A DNA stretch of 64,000 nucleotides. Origin: Pseudothermotoga sp. GTDB taxonomy: Bacteria; Thermotogota; Thermotogae; Thermotogales; DSM-5069. Shown piece by piece: positions 25,649 to 34,432 of the stretch. The notes under the pieces are model-generated. The model saw only the letters and a list, made by a program, of their open reading frames with translations. It did no database searches and was not told where the DNA came from. Positions within the stretch are counted from its first letter, which is position 1, and each line of letters starts with the position of its first letter. The position numbers and the translations under genes are program-made. The stretch covers positions 1 through 64,000 of the forward strand of contig JANXCS010000004.1 in NCBI GenBank assembly GCA_025060105.1, given 5' to 3'.

Positions 25649-25696
25649 ATAAGCGTATGCAAATTCACCGTGCTGAACGATGTTCACCGTTTCCAT
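25592..25696 (-). CDS. Leader peptide with tandem Trp codons (attenuator control peptide)
   Basis: A 34-codon ORF with ATG at 25696 and GGGGG 5 bases upstream, ending TAG at 25592. Its centre reads FAYAYWWF (residues 12-19): two adjacent Trp codons (25643-25648) flanked by Tyr and Phe codons. The rest (GRPSSGIPPKPLGT) is dictated by the hairpin arms. It lies between the predicted transcription start (about 25721) and the terminator. This is the classic design of a TrpL-like control peptide; its product is probably without other function. Confidence 0.88.
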   Translation of the reverse strand: METVNIVQHGEFAYAYWWFRGRPSSGIPPKPLGT

Positions 25697-25727
25697 AGAA
25701 ACCCCCGTTCGAGCCTTGTTTGATAGG

Positions 25728-25756
25728 AGTATATCATCAGGTTGAAGGCATGTCAA
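25728..25756 (-). promoter_or_regulatory. Promoter of the attenuated importer operon
   Basis: Minus strand TTGACA (25751-25756), exactly 17 bases, TATACT (25728-25733). It starts 10 bases after the 3' end of tRNA-Leu and about 25 bases before the leader ATG region's ribosome site. Confidence 0.88.
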
Positions 25757-25766
25757 GTTACAAAAA

Positions 25767-25854
25767 TGGTGCCGGGGATCGGATTCGAACCGACACGGAG
25801 CCTCGCTCCAGCGGATTTTAAGTCCGCAGCGTCTGCCTGTTCCGCCACCCCGGC
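25767..25854 (-). tRNA. tRNA-Leu (anticodon UAA)
   Basis: An 88-nt class II tRNA on the minus strand: acceptor GCCGGGG/CCCCGGC, anticodon loop CTTAAAA between GCGGA and TCCGC, long variable arm (GGAGCGAGGCTCC) and encoded CCA. It lies 18 bases after fliE on the same strand. Confidence 0.96.
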
Positions 25855-25872
25855 ACCCAAATCAATTATAAA

Positions 25873-26166
25873 CTAAAGTTGCATCCTCATGATCTCCCTG
25901 TAGGCTTCGATTATCTTGTTTCGAACCTCCGTGGTGAGCCTCAGGGCGATCGTAGCTTTCTCAGCTTCAATGATGACTTCGTGTATGTTGCTGATCTTGC
26001 CGAGTGCAAAATCTGATGCCATCTTCTCGGCATTCTTCTGAACCTGATTCACTTTGTCGAATGCTTCCTTCAATATCTCCGCAAAATCTGCGGTCTTCTT
26101 AGTTGTCTTTTCTTCTTGACCCCTCTGGACGTTGACAGGACCGATGTTACTGATACCATCTATCAT
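25873..26166 (-). CDS. fliE: Flagellar hook-basal body protein FliE
   Basis: A 97-aa protein linking the MS ring to the rod and needed for flagellar export. The C-terminal half ([37 protein letters not shown]) is the conserved FliE helix pair. It is third in a flgB-flgC-fliE operon, the usual order, 4 bases after flgC. Confidence 0.94.
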   Translation of the reverse strand: MIDGISNIGPVNVQRGQEEKTTKKTADFAEILKEAFDKVNQVQKNAEKMASDFALGKISNIHEVIIEAEKATIALRLTTEVRNKIIEAYREIMRMQL

Positions 26167-26170
26167 GCGA

Positions 26171-26578
26171 TCATCCCCTTCCGATCTGTAGGGCGCTGTT
26201 TATCATGGATTTGGTGACGTTGAAGGCTGAAACGTTCGCTTCGTAGGCACGCTGAGCGCTTATCAGATCGACCATCTCTCTGAGTACGTTCACGTTTGGA
26301 AATCTCACATAACCATCTTCACCGGCGTCCGGATGGGACGGATCATAAACGAGCCTGAACGGTGATGGGTCTTCTTCTATGCGTACCACCTTCACTGCCG
26401 ATGTCTTATTTTTGTCGACGAAGTACTCGGCGAAGATCGGTATTCTTCTTCTGTAAGGTTCACCACGTTCAGTCCTCGTTGTTTCAGAGTTCGCTATGTT
26501 GCTCGCTATTATGTCGAGCCTGAAACGCTGTGCCGTCATGCCAGACGCACTCACGTTGAAGATGGTGAATTCGTTCAT
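26171..26578 (-). CDS. flgC: Flagellar basal-body rod protein FlgC
   Basis: A proximal rod subunit of 135 aa. It has the rod-protein N-terminus [28 protein letters not shown] (ANS-x-T signature) and the C-terminal helix [27 protein letters not shown] at 26578 is chosen because AGAGGTG lies at good spacing; an upstream GTG at 26587 is inside that site. It starts 1 base after the flgB stop. Confidence 0.95.
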   Translation of the reverse strand: MNEFTIFNVSASGMTAQRFRLDIIASNIANSETTRTERGEPYRRRIPIFAEYFVDKNKTSAVKVVRIEEDPSPFRLVYDPSHPDAGEDGYVRFPNVNVLREMVDLISAQRAYEANVSAFNVTKSMINSALQIGRG

Positions 26579-26579
26579 A

Positions 26580-26957
26580 TTATACACCTCTCAACACCGT
26601 GTTGTAATACTCTATGTTCTTCGACATGAGCCTCGCCAGCACTTCGTATTTGAGACCGTTGGCGACCATCTGTGTCACTTCGTAATCGATGTCCACACCG
26701 TTCAGATCGTTACGGTAGAAAGCTTGTTTGTCAACTTCGATCTTCGGTCGGGGAAGGGAACGGACTGAAGGTAAGTGTTTCTCGTGCGTTGTGGCGAGTT
26801 GAAGCTTAGAGGCTTCCTTAAGCATTTCTTCGAACACGACGTACTTTCGACGATAACCCATCGTCTCCGCGTTGGCTATGTTCTGAGTGTGGACGCTCTG
26901 CCTGAGCATCGCAACATCCATTCCAACCTTCAAAATCTGGAAGTTCGTGTTGAACAT
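26580..26957 (-). CDS. flgB: Flagellar basal-body rod protein FlgB
   Basis: A proximal rod subunit of about 125 aa. The sequence from MFNTNFQILK has the rod signature VHTQNIANAETMGYRRK and ends with a VTQMVANGLKYEVLARLMSKN helix. An ATG at 26990 would add 11 residues, but GGGAGG lies 6 bases before the ATG at 26957, and FlgB proteins normally begin at this point. First gene of the flgB-flgC-fliE operon. Confidence 0.93.
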   Translation of the reverse strand: MFNTNFQILKVGMDVAMLRQSVHTQNIANAETMGYRRKYVVFEEMLKEASKLQLATTHEKHLPSVRSLPRPKIEVDKQAFYRNDLNGVDIDYEVTQMVANGLKYEVLARLMSKNIEYYNTVLRGV

Positions 26958-27051
26958 ACCTTGCCTCCCGATGAACTCTTCTACAGCCATACGAGTCTTT
27001 CCTAAGGATCACAGGTTAAAATGTTCTTGAAAACGATGAGGGGTGTTCGAT

Positions 27052-28065
27052 TTGAGCTTGATATTGAAGGTCGATCCGATCAATCCGAGTATGGAAGTGA
27101 TCAAGAAGGCTGCGGAAATAATAAAAAAGAGTGGCACAGTCGCCTTTCCAACGGAAACCGTCTATGGACTTGGTGCGAACTGTTTCGACAAGGTGGCAGT
27201 CCTTCGAGTGTTCGAGATAAAGAGAAGGCCACCGGACAACCCTCTGATCGTGCACATATCCGACCTCCAACAGCTCGATCTCTTGGTGGAAGACGATTTG
27301 ACCAAAGCTGAGCCACTCATCGAAACGTTCTGGCCTGGACCAGTCACGCTCATATTCAAAAAGAAACCTCAAGTGCCCAAACAAGTCACAGGAGGGCTCG
27401 AAACCGTTGCCGTGAGGATGCCGAGCCATCCTGTCGCCAAAAAGCTCATAGAGGTCAGCGGAGTACCCATCGCTGCACCGAGTGCGAACCTTTCTGGAAG
27501 GCCCAGTCCCACGAGCGCACAGCACGTCATAGACGATCTCTATGGACTGGTGGACGCGATCATCGATGGTGGTGAAACACCGCTCGGCCTCGAATCGACA
27601 GTGATAGACCTCTCTCGGGATGAACCCACACTGCTCAGACCAGGCCCAGCCACCGTCGAAGAAATAAGGAAAGTGGTGCCAAATCTGCGCATACCAGACT
27701 TTCTACTCGGAAAGAGCCAACCGGAAAGACCCCTCTCACCCGGTATGATGTATCGACACTATGCACCGAACAAACCGATAGTGCTGGTGATAGATGAAAA
27801 CAAGCTCGACACAGTCTTGATGGAGTATCCCGACGCACCCATAGTGTGCCCCGAAGAGATGGCCAGAAACTTTTACGGAAGACGTCTCATAATAATGGGA
27901 AAGCTTTCAGAACCTTACACGATCGCGCAGAACCTCTTCAAAGTACTCCGATCCATAGACACCGTTTTGGCCGATGTGGCCATCGTGGTGGGTTTACCTG
28001 AAAAAGGGATACTCTTTTCGGTGATGAACAGGCTCAGGAAAGCTGCGAGTCGAGTGATTGAATAA
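27052..28065 (+). CDS. tsaC: Threonylcarbamoyl-AMP synthase (Sua5 type)
   Basis: Makes threonylcarbamoyl-AMP from Thr, bicarbonate and ATP, the first step of t6A37 in ANN-decoding tRNAs. The 337-aa protein has the YrdC-like core (GTVAFPTETVYGLGANC, KRRPPDNPLIVHI, VAVRMPSHP, SAPSANLSG-like) and, after a linker, the C-terminal Sua5 domain (SPGMMYRHYAPNKP onwards). It is therefore Sua5 rather than the short TsaC. The TTG at 27052 fits GAGGGGTG upstream better than the GTG at 27043. It is divergent from flgB. Confidence 0.92.
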   Translation: MSLILKVDPINPSMEVIKKAAEIIKKSGTVAFPTETVYGLGANCFDKVAVLRVFEIKRRPPDNPLIVHISDLQQLDLLVEDDLTKAEPLIETFWPGPVTLIFKKKPQVPKQVTGGLETVAVRMPSHPVAKKLIEVSGVPIAAPSANLSGRPSPTSAQHVIDDLYGLVDAIIDGGETPLGLESTVIDLSRDEPTLLRPGPATVEEIRKVVPNLRIPDFLLGKSQPERPLSPGMMYRHYAPNKPIVLVIDENKLDTVLMEYPDAPIVCPEEMARNFYGRRLIIMGKLSEPYTIAQNLFKVLRSIDTVLADVAIVVGLPEKGILFSVMNRLRKAASRVIE

Positions 28066-28149
28066 AACCTTCAACTTGCGTTTGCATTAGTTTCATACAT
28101 TATCGAGCCCAACGATTGTATGATTTTCAGCTAGCAAGGAGGATGAGAA

Positions 28150-28713
28150 TTGGTCGAAATTTATCTCCCAAGCGTTGAGGAGTACATGCCGGACAAAATT
28201 CTATTCCTCGCACGACTCAAAGCGCGTTACAAGAACATCGTCAACGAGACAGACCTTCTGGTGCGCCTCAACGAACTGTACCTGGAAGGATTGAGGAATG
28301 TTTCACCCACCGTCCATCATACCGTCCGTCCTGTGGAAGAACTCCCCCCGTCTTTGATACCGAATTCTTTTCTCAACGTGAAACGAGTGAGCCTTTTTCT
28401 TTCAACTTTGGGTAAGAGCATCGATGAATCGATCAATTCATTTTTGGAACGAGGTCGCACGCACGACGCTGCGGTGTTGGACGCGTGGGCTTCAGAAGCG
28501 CTCGAGGCGTTGAACGAATCGTTCGATGAAAAGTTGAGAAATAAATTCGGCAGGGGCACGATGAGATTTTCTCCAGGCTACGGTGAGGTCGACATCAGGT
28601 GGAACAGATACATCGTTGAACTTTTGAAGGTCGATGGCGTGGAAGTGCTGAACAGCGGTATCATGGTTCCAAGAAAGACGACAACCTGCATGATCGGGTG
28701 GTACGATGGATAG
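28150..28713 (+). CDS. Stand-alone methionine synthase reactivation domain
   Basis: A 187-aa protein equivalent to the C-terminal AdoMet-binding activation domain of MetH, encoded here as a separate gene just before metH. Characteristic are SLFLSTLGKSIDE, AVLDAWASEALEALNE and RFSPGYGEVDI (AdoMet-binding region). It reductively remethylates cob(II)alamin that forms occasionally on MetH. The T. maritima counterpart is, from memory, TM0269. The TTG start at 28150 has AGGAGG 8 bases upstream. Its end overlaps metH by 8 bases. Confidence 0.9.
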   Translation: MVEIYLPSVEEYMPDKILFLARLKARYKNIVNETDLLVRLNELYLEGLRNVSPTVHHTVRPVEELPPSLIPNSFLNVKRVSLFLSTLGKSIDESINSFLERGRTHDAAVLDAWASEALEALNESFDEKLRNKFGRGTMRFSPGYGEVDIRWNRYIVELLKVDGVEVLNSGIMVPRKTTTCMIGWYDG

Positions 28714-31030
28714 AAACGAATTTTCTCAACTTTTGAGAGAAAGAGTGCTCTTTCTGGATGGAGCTTACGGTACTGAGCTCTTCAAGAGAGGCTTTCGAGG
28801 AAAGTTGATCGAAACATTAAACCTACAGGATCCTGAAAAAGTTGGACAACTCCAGCGGGAATACATCGAAGCTGGAGCCGATATGTTGCTCACCAACACG
28901 TTCAGTGCCAATCGAATAAAGCTGGCACAGTACAATCTTGCAGACGCCATCGAGCAGATCAACAGAAGAGCTGTCGAGATAGCCAAATCCGTGTGCAAGA
29001 ATGGCCAGATCGTTCTTGGTGACATGTCATCGACCGGTGTGCTGTTGAAACCTTTCGGGGAGCTCGATTTCGATGTAGCTTACGATGTGTTCAAAGAGCA
29101 AGCAAGCATTCTGATAGATTCAGGCGTGGATGGAATAATCATCGAAACCATGAGCGATCTTAAAGAACTCAAGGCCGCCGTTTTGGCCGTCAGGGACGTG
29201 TCGAAACAGATACCTATCATAGCTTGCATGACCTTCGAAGAAGATGGTAAATCTGTGACTGGAACTTCCGTGGAAATCTTCGCCACGCTGATGAACGATC
29301 TGGACGTCGATGTGGTGGGCATCAACTGTACTTTAGAACCAAAACAGATGATTTCCGTTTTTTCCAGGTTGGCCAAGTTCTGCCGAAAACCGCTGTGTGT
29401 GGAACCGAACGCTGGAAAGCCTACACTCGTTGAAAACAGGCTCGTCTACAGAACCAGTCCAGAAGAGTTCGCCATTTACATGAGAGATTTCGTGGAGCTT
29501 GGGGCGAACATAATCGGCGGTTGTTGCGGCACTGGGCCTGAGCACATAAAGTTGATGAAGAGTTACGTTGGGGAAAGAAAACCTATCCATAGGAACGTGG
29601 ATGAACGACAGTTCCTATCATCCAGGACCGTTCTGAAACCTACAGATCCTTTCTTGTTGATCGGAGAGCGCATAAACGCAACTGGTAAGAAGAAGCTTCA
29701 AGAAGAAATAAGACAGCTCAATTTCTCGCAGATCGTCAAGCTCGCTCAAGAGCAAGAGCAGGAAGGTTGCGCGGTCATAGATGTGAACCTCGGCCTTGAA
29801 AAAGTCTTGAACGAGGAACATTTCAAAAAGTTGATCGTAGAGTTGGACAAGTACGCCAGTTTGCCACTCTCCATAGATGTTCAAACGCTGAACTTTCTGC
29901 AAGTCTGTTTCAAAGAGTACGTGGGTAGACCACTTTTGAACTCGGCAACGTGCGATGAGAAACATTTGCTCGAGCGTATCGGGTTGCTCAAGCGTTACGG
30001 TGGCATGCTCATCGTGCTGTGCATGGAAAAAGAAATTCCTGAAGACAGCGAAGGCAGAGTGAGGTTGGCAAAGAAAGCTTCAGAAATTCTCAAAGCCGAA
30101 GGTATTGAATTAGAAAGAGTTTTCTTCGATCCACTGGTACTGCCAATCGGAGCGAAGAAGGATCATCGGGTGACGGTGGAGACGATAAGGAAATTGAAAA
30201 ATCTTAGCTTGAAAAGTTGCATTGGTCTGTCCAATTTGAGTTTTGGCTTGCCCGAGAGAGAGAACGTCAACTCGGCATTCCTCGCCCTCTGTGTTGAAGC
30301 TGGACTGAACGGAGCCATACTGAACAGCAAAGAGGCAACGACGATGAACGTGCTCAAAGGCGCCCTCACGCTCAGGGGAGAACAGTTGGTGAAACTGGAC
30401 CAACTCGAGGAGGAACCTTTGGTCAGTCATATACTGAAAGGTCAAAGAGAACAGTTGATGAATTTCGTTCAAGAGATGTTGAAAACACAAGATCCGCTCT
30501 ATATAAGTCAAAACGTACTTGCGAAGGCGATGGAAAGGGTTGGACAGCTGTACGCCATAGGAAAGATCTACCTACCACACTTGTTGCTCGCTGCCGAGAC
30601 GGTACAGCCGATCTTCGATCGTCTGAACGAACTGATGGGTGACTCGGAAGTGAAACTTGGCAGAGTGCTTCTGGCCACCGTTCAGGATGACATACACGAT
30701 ATAGGTAAAAAGATCGTCGCGACCGTGTTGCGCAGTGGGGGTTTCGAAGTGATCGACATCGGTAAGAACGTTCCACCAGCCCAAGTGCTCGAAGCTGTGA
30801 AGAATTTCAAACCAGACATCGTTGGACTTTCGGCGATGATGACCACAACGGTTGGATTCGTCAAAGAAACGGCGGACCTACTCAAGCAGAACGGTGTGGA
30901 AGTTTTTGTGATGGCTGGTGGAGCCTCGATGAACGAACAGCTCGCCAAACAGTTCGGAGTTTATTACGCCAGGGATGCCCTCGAGGCGTTGAAGTTGTGT
31001 AAAAGCCTCATTGGAGGTGAGAAGAGTTGA
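28706..31030 (+). CDS. metH: Cobalamin-dependent methionine synthase lacking the activation domain
   Basis: Transfers methyl from methyl-tetrahydrofolate through B12 to homocysteine. Three modules fill 774 aa: homocysteine domain (1-290, zinc ligands Cys208, Cys273, Cys274 in GGCCGTG), pterin domain (about 312-560, IGERINATGKKKL), and cap plus B12 domain (about 580-774, DIHDIG with axial His664, and GLSAMMTTTV). The usual fourth domain is missing and is supplied by the preceding gene. Its stop overlaps the aspartokinase start by 4 bases, placing it in a methionine operon. Confidence 0.95.
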   Translation: MDRNEFSQLLRERVLFLDGAYGTELFKRGFRGKLIETLNLQDPEKVGQLQREYIEAGADMLLTNTFSANRIKLAQYNLADAIEQINRRAVEIAKSVCKNGQIVLGDMSSTGVLLKPFGELDFDVAYDVFKEQASILIDSGVDGIIIETMSDLKELKAAVLAVRDVSKQIPIIACMTFEEDGKSVTGTSVEIFATLMNDLDVDVVGINCTLEPKQMISVFSRLAKFCRKPLCVEPNAGKPTLVENRLVYRTSPEEFAIYMRDFVELGANIIGGCCGTGPEHIKLMKSYVGERKPIHRNVDERQFLSSRTVLKPTDPFLLIGERINATGKKKLQEEIRQLNFSQIVKLAQEQEQEGCAVIDVNLGLEKVLNEEHFKKLIVELDKYASLPLSIDVQTLNFLQVCFKEYVGRPLLNSATCDEKHLLERIGLLKRYGGMLIVLCMEKEIPEDSEGRVRLAKKASEILKAEGIELERVFFDPLVLPIGAKKDHRVTVETIRKLKNLSLKSCIGLSNLSFGLPERENVNSAFLALCVEAGLNGAILNSKEATTMNVLKGALTLRGEQLVKLDQLEEEPLVSHILKGQREQLMNFVQEMLKTQDPLYISQNVLAKAMERVGQLYAIGKIYLPHLLLAAETVQPIFDRLNELMGDSEVKLGRVLLATVQDDIHDIGKKIVATVLRSGGFEVIDIGKNVPPAQVLEAVKNFKPDIVGLSAMMTTTVGFVKETADLLKQNGVEVFVMAGGASMNEQLAKQFGVYYARDALEALKLCKSLIGGEKS

Positions 31031-32361
31031 AAAGGTGTGTTGTGAAGTTCGGTGGTTCCAATCTGAAAAGCCGAAACGATCTTTTCAAGATCTTGGAAGT
31101 TGTGAGGATGTATCGACAAAATCTGATCGTGGTGGTTTCTGCCGCCTACGGTGTTACCAACCAGCTCATAGATGCCGTGTCCAAGATCGATGAGTTGGAT
31201 GTGGATGGATTTTTGAATTCTTTGTACGAAAAGTATCGCTCTCTTTTGGGCAAAGACGATGAAGAACTCAAGTCCAGAGTCTTCGAAATCAAAAACGCTC
31301 TGCTCGGTTCGAAACTTTTAGGTGAAGTGCCGTTGCAATTTCAGGACTTCATCGTCAGCCACGGTGAGAGATGCTCATCTTTGATGCTGACGAAATTCTT
31401 CAGAGAGAATGGCTTTCCTTGCGAAGAGGCACTCCCAGAACAGTTTGGACTGATCACCGATGGGAGGTTCGGCAACGCCACGGTGAACCTCGAGTTGTCA
31501 CGCGAGAACGCCTTGAAATTCTTCAAAAAAGATGGAAACTACGTCGTAGCTGGCTTCTACGGACTACACGACGGTAGGTTCACCATACTCGGTCGAGGTG
31601 GTAGCGACTATACGGCCACGTGCTTGGCGTATTGTCTCGATGCGGAGAGGGTGGATCTGTACAAAGACGTCTCTGGTTTCATGACGTGTGATCCGAAGCA
31701 CGTTGAGAACGTCAAACCTGTGAGGCATCTTTCTTACGATGAAGCAGCGGAGTTGTCCTACTTTGGGGCGAAGATCCTACACCACGCGACGGTTGAACCT
31801 CTGAGAAAGAAAGGTATCCCGCTTTATATATTCAACATAAATCAATTCAGAAGCATCGATGAACCTGACACGATCATAACTGCGAACGGCTCGACTACGG
31901 AAGACATAGTCAAGAGCATTTCGTTCACCGACGACATAGCGGTCGTGCAGTTCAAAGGTTCCAACGTGGGTCGAGTACCAGGTTTGCTCGGTCAGATCGC
32001 TTCGATGTTCGGAGCGGAGAACATCAACATAAAATCCGTGGTGACGTCCCAAACGAGCATAAACGTACTCATATCGCGTCAAGACCTCGAAAGATCTAAA
32101 AAGATCGTCTCGAAACTCAGTATCCCAGAAGTAGAGCAGATCGATTTCAAAACCGATATCTCACTGATAGCGACCGTGGGAAACGGGTTGCTCCAAAAGC
32201 ATGGCATCGCGGCAAAGATTTTCTCAGCCGTCTCCAAAGAACAGATCAACGTTCAAATGATCTCTGCGGGTGCATCCGAAGTCACGATGTACTTCATCGT
32301 GAACATCACCGACAGAGACAAGGCGTTGCGAGCGATCCATAAAGAATTCTTCGGGGGGTGA
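31027..32361 (+). CDS. lysC: Aspartate kinase
   Basis: Phosphorylates aspartate, the entry to the Asp family of amino acids. The 444-aa protein has the kinase opening VVKFGGSN, the aspartate-binding LGRGGSDYTA and FMTCDPKH, the YFGAKILHHATVEPL regulatory hinge, and two C-terminal ACT domains (from about 305, with KGSNVGRVPGLLGQIASMF) that normally sense lysine or threonine. Here it lies between metH and the homocysteine gene, so I infer a methionine-dedicated role. The TTG start has GGAGGTGAG about 5 bases upstream and overlaps the metH stop. Confidence 0.94.
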   Translation: MKRCVVKFGGSNLKSRNDLFKILEVVRMYRQNLIVVVSAAYGVTNQLIDAVSKIDELDVDGFLNSLYEKYRSLLGKDDEELKSRVFEIKNALLGSKLLGEVPLQFQDFIVSHGERCSSLMLTKFFRENGFPCEEALPEQFGLITDGRFGNATVNLELSRENALKFFKKDGNYVVAGFYGLHDGRFTILGRGGSDYTATCLAYCLDAERVDLYKDVSGFMTCDPKHVENVKPVRHLSYDEAAELSYFGAKILHHATVEPLRKKGIPLYIFNINQFRSIDEPDTIITANGSTTEDIVKSISFTDDIAVVQFKGSNVGRVPGLLGQIASMFGAENINIKSVVTSQTSINVLISRQDLERSKKIVSKLSIPEVEQIDFKTDISLIATVGNGLLQKHGIAAKIFSAVSKEQINVQMISAGASEVTMYFIVNITDRDKALRAIHKEFFGG

Positions 32362-32366
32362 ACGGA

Positions 32367-33689
32367 ATGAAGACGATTGAGCAAATCAATGAAAAAATTT
32401 TGAAGGGTGAGGCGGTGGTGCTCACAGCCGAAGAGGTCGTGAGTCTGGCCAAGCAGGAAGGTGTGAAGGAAGTCGCCAAGAAGGTGGATGTGGTGACGAC
32501 AGCCACTTTCGCACCGATGTGCTCCAGTGGTGCTTTTGTGAACTTTGGACACACGAAACCTCCGATGAGAATGGAAAGGATAGAGATAGAGGGAGTGGAA
32601 GTCTACGGAGGGTTGGCGGCGGTGGATGGTTACATCGGAGCAACGCAGGAATCGAAGCAAGACAAAACCTTCGGTGGTGCTCACATCATAGAGTTGCTGA
32701 TCAGGGGAGAGAATCTCAAACTCAACGCCGAAGGCAAGGGCACCGATTGCTATCCGAGAAAACAGTTCGAGGGGTACATAAACAAGCAAACTATAAACGA
32801 CTTTTTCATGTTCAACCCGAGGAACGCTTATCAGAATTACTCGGCAGCCACGAACAGTTCTGATAGAACGATTTACACGTACATGGGCAAGTTACTGCCA
32901 AGGTTCGGTAACGTCACCTATTCCACTTCTGGTGAGTTGAGCCCACTTTTGAAAGATCCCAAGATGCTCACCATAGGACTTGGAACGAAGATCTTCCTGT
33001 GCGGTGCTGAGGGCTATGTGGTTTGGCCAGGCACGCAGTTCAGAAACGATGTGAAGGTGAACGAACATGGAATACCGATCTCCCCTGCAAGAACACTCGT
33101 CGTCATCGGTGATGCGAAGAGGATGAATCCAAGATACCTCAGGGCGGCCTATTTCAAGAACTACGGTGTGACGCTCTTCGTCGGTATCGGTGTTCCCATA
33201 CCGGTGCTGAACGAGGAGATCGCTCACTTCGTGAGCAAATCGAACGAGGAGATAACCACGGAAGTGAGGGACTACGGCAAACCTGGAAGACCTGTACTCA
33301 GACTGGTGAGCTATGCGGAACTGAAATCTGGCTGGATCGAGATAGACGGCAAAAAGGTGAAAACTTCATCCATCTCAAGTGTGGCCATGGCCAGAGAAAT
33401 AGCCGATGTGTTGAGGAAATGGATCGTTGAGGGGCGCTTTCTGCTGACAAAACCGGTGAAACTCTTCAACGAAGATCGCTCTGTGAAAACCCTGGAAGAG
33501 ATCAAAGAAGCCGAAAGGTTCAAAATTCAGGAACCTACGTGTGTGAACTGTGGCATGTGTGTGGGCGTGTGCATGTACGACGCTTTAAAGATGGTGAACG
33601 ATGCGCTCAAATTCGAGGAAGATGCTTGTGTTCGTTGTGGCCTTTGCAGCGATGTGTGTCCCGTTGGAGTGAAACTCCCACCTCTATGA
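32367..33689 (+). CDS. Homocysteine biosynthesis protein (DUF39/HcyBio) fused to 2[4Fe-4S] ferredoxin
   Basis: A 440-aa protein of the COG1900 group, which in methanogens and other anaerobes turns aspartate semialdehyde directly into homocysteine with sulfide. Two conserved cysteines are present (Cys52 in APMCSSGAF; Cys128 in GTDCYPRKQ), as in enzymes thought to carry a persulfide. The C-terminus (about 388-440) is a ferredoxin with two CxxCxxCxxxC clusters (Cys392/395/398/402 and 421/424/427/431), probably delivering electrons. In Methanosarcina these parts are separate proteins, from memory. ATG 32367 follows GGGGTGA by 6 bases. Confidence 0.88.
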   Translation: MKTIEQINEKILKGEAVVLTAEEVVSLAKQEGVKEVAKKVDVVTTATFAPMCSSGAFVNFGHTKPPMRMERIEIEGVEVYGGLAAVDGYIGATQESKQDKTFGGAHIIELLIRGENLKLNAEGKGTDCYPRKQFEGYINKQTINDFFMFNPRNAYQNYSAATNSSDRTIYTYMGKLLPRFGNVTYSTSGELSPLLKDPKMLTIGLGTKIFLCGAEGYVVWPGTQFRNDVKVNEHGIPISPARTLVVIGDAKRMNPRYLRAAYFKNYGVTLFVGIGVPIPVLNEEIAHFVSKSNEEITTEVRDYGKPGRPVLRLVSYAELKSGWIEIDGKKVKTSSISSVAMAREIADVLRKWIVEGRFLLTKPVKLFNEDRSVKTLEEIKEAERFKIQEPTCVNCGMCVGVCMYDALKMVNDALKFEEDACVRCGLCSDVCPVGVKLPPL

Positions 33690-34432
33690 AGAAGTTCTAC
33701 AGAGACTGGTGCAGCGGGAGGTTCCAATCCTTCGTCGTTCAGTACAGAGAGACCGACCTCTGGATCGGTGTGGATGAGTTCGAACCGAGCATGCCGAACG
33801 CTGTGCTCGAACTTTTGAAAGCACTCTATCAGCAGTTGTTGGAAGTGGGTAGAAGTTCGGCCGAGTTCTTCACCTCACTGGAACCAGTGAAGATCGATCG
33901 TGGACCGAAGATCGCCATGAAAATGATCGAAGCGGCGAGTTTTGCGAACGTTGGTCCGACTGCGGCGGTGGCCGGGGCGTTCGCGGATGAGGTGGGAGAA
34001 TTCTTGCTGAACAAGTTCAAATGCAGAGAGGTCGTTGTGGAGAACGGCGGAGACGTGTTCATTAAATGTGAAAAACCTTTGATCTCCATGATCTACGCTG
34101 GAGATTCCCCCCTGTCCGGAAAGGTGGGACTGCAACTGCCAGAGGGAACTTGGGGAGTGTGTACCTCTTCGGGAAAGGTGGGACACTCTCTGAGTTTCGG
34201 CAACGCGGACGCAGTCACTGTCGTTTCCAAAAGTAGCGCCATCGCCGATGCGTTCGCAACAGCTTACTGCAACAGAGTGAAGAGCAAAAGGGATGTCACA
34301 GCGTTGCTCGAAACAGCCATCAACGAACATGTTCTAGGTGTGGTGGTCATCTTCGAAGACGTGCTGGGAGTCAAAGGACAGTTCAAGATCGTGTTCGATA
34401 CGGACGGTGATGAAGATGAAACTGGTCGATAA
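33686..34432 (+). CDS. UPF0280 family protein (COG2122), homocysteine pathway partner
   Basis: A 248-aa ApbE-like protein. Its core EAASFANVGPTAAVAGAFAD and EVVVENGGDVFIKC, and later CTSSGKVGHSLSFGNADAV, mark UPF0280. This family co-occurs with DUF39/HcyBio and has been linked to sulfur mobilisation in anaerobes, though its exact reaction is not settled. The ATG at 33686 overlaps the HcyBio stop (ATGA); a longer open frame upstream overlaps that gene in a shadow frame. It overlaps metF by 17 bases. Confidence 0.87.
   Translation: MKKFYRDWCSGRFQSFVVQYRETDLWIGVDEFEPSMPNAVLELLKALYQQLLEVGRSSAEFFTSLEPVKIDRGPKIAMKMIEAASFANVGPTAAVAGAFADEVGEFLLNKFKCREVVVENGGDVFIKCEKPLISMIYAGDSPLSGKVGLQLPEGTWGVCTSSGKVGHSLSFGNADAVTVVSKSSAIADAFATAYCNRVKSKRDVTALLETAINEHVLGVVVIFEDVLGVKGQFKIVFDTDGDEDETGR

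Noticed and set aside
25530..25766. T-box riboswitch before the TrpX-type importer
   Set aside because: No T-box sequence or specifier stem is present; a translated leader with Trp codons explains the terminator and alternative stems.
28066..28149. Possible SAM or cobalamin riboswitch before the methionine cluster
   Set aside because: The gap is only about 84 bases, too short for either class, and no conserved core or terminator is seen.
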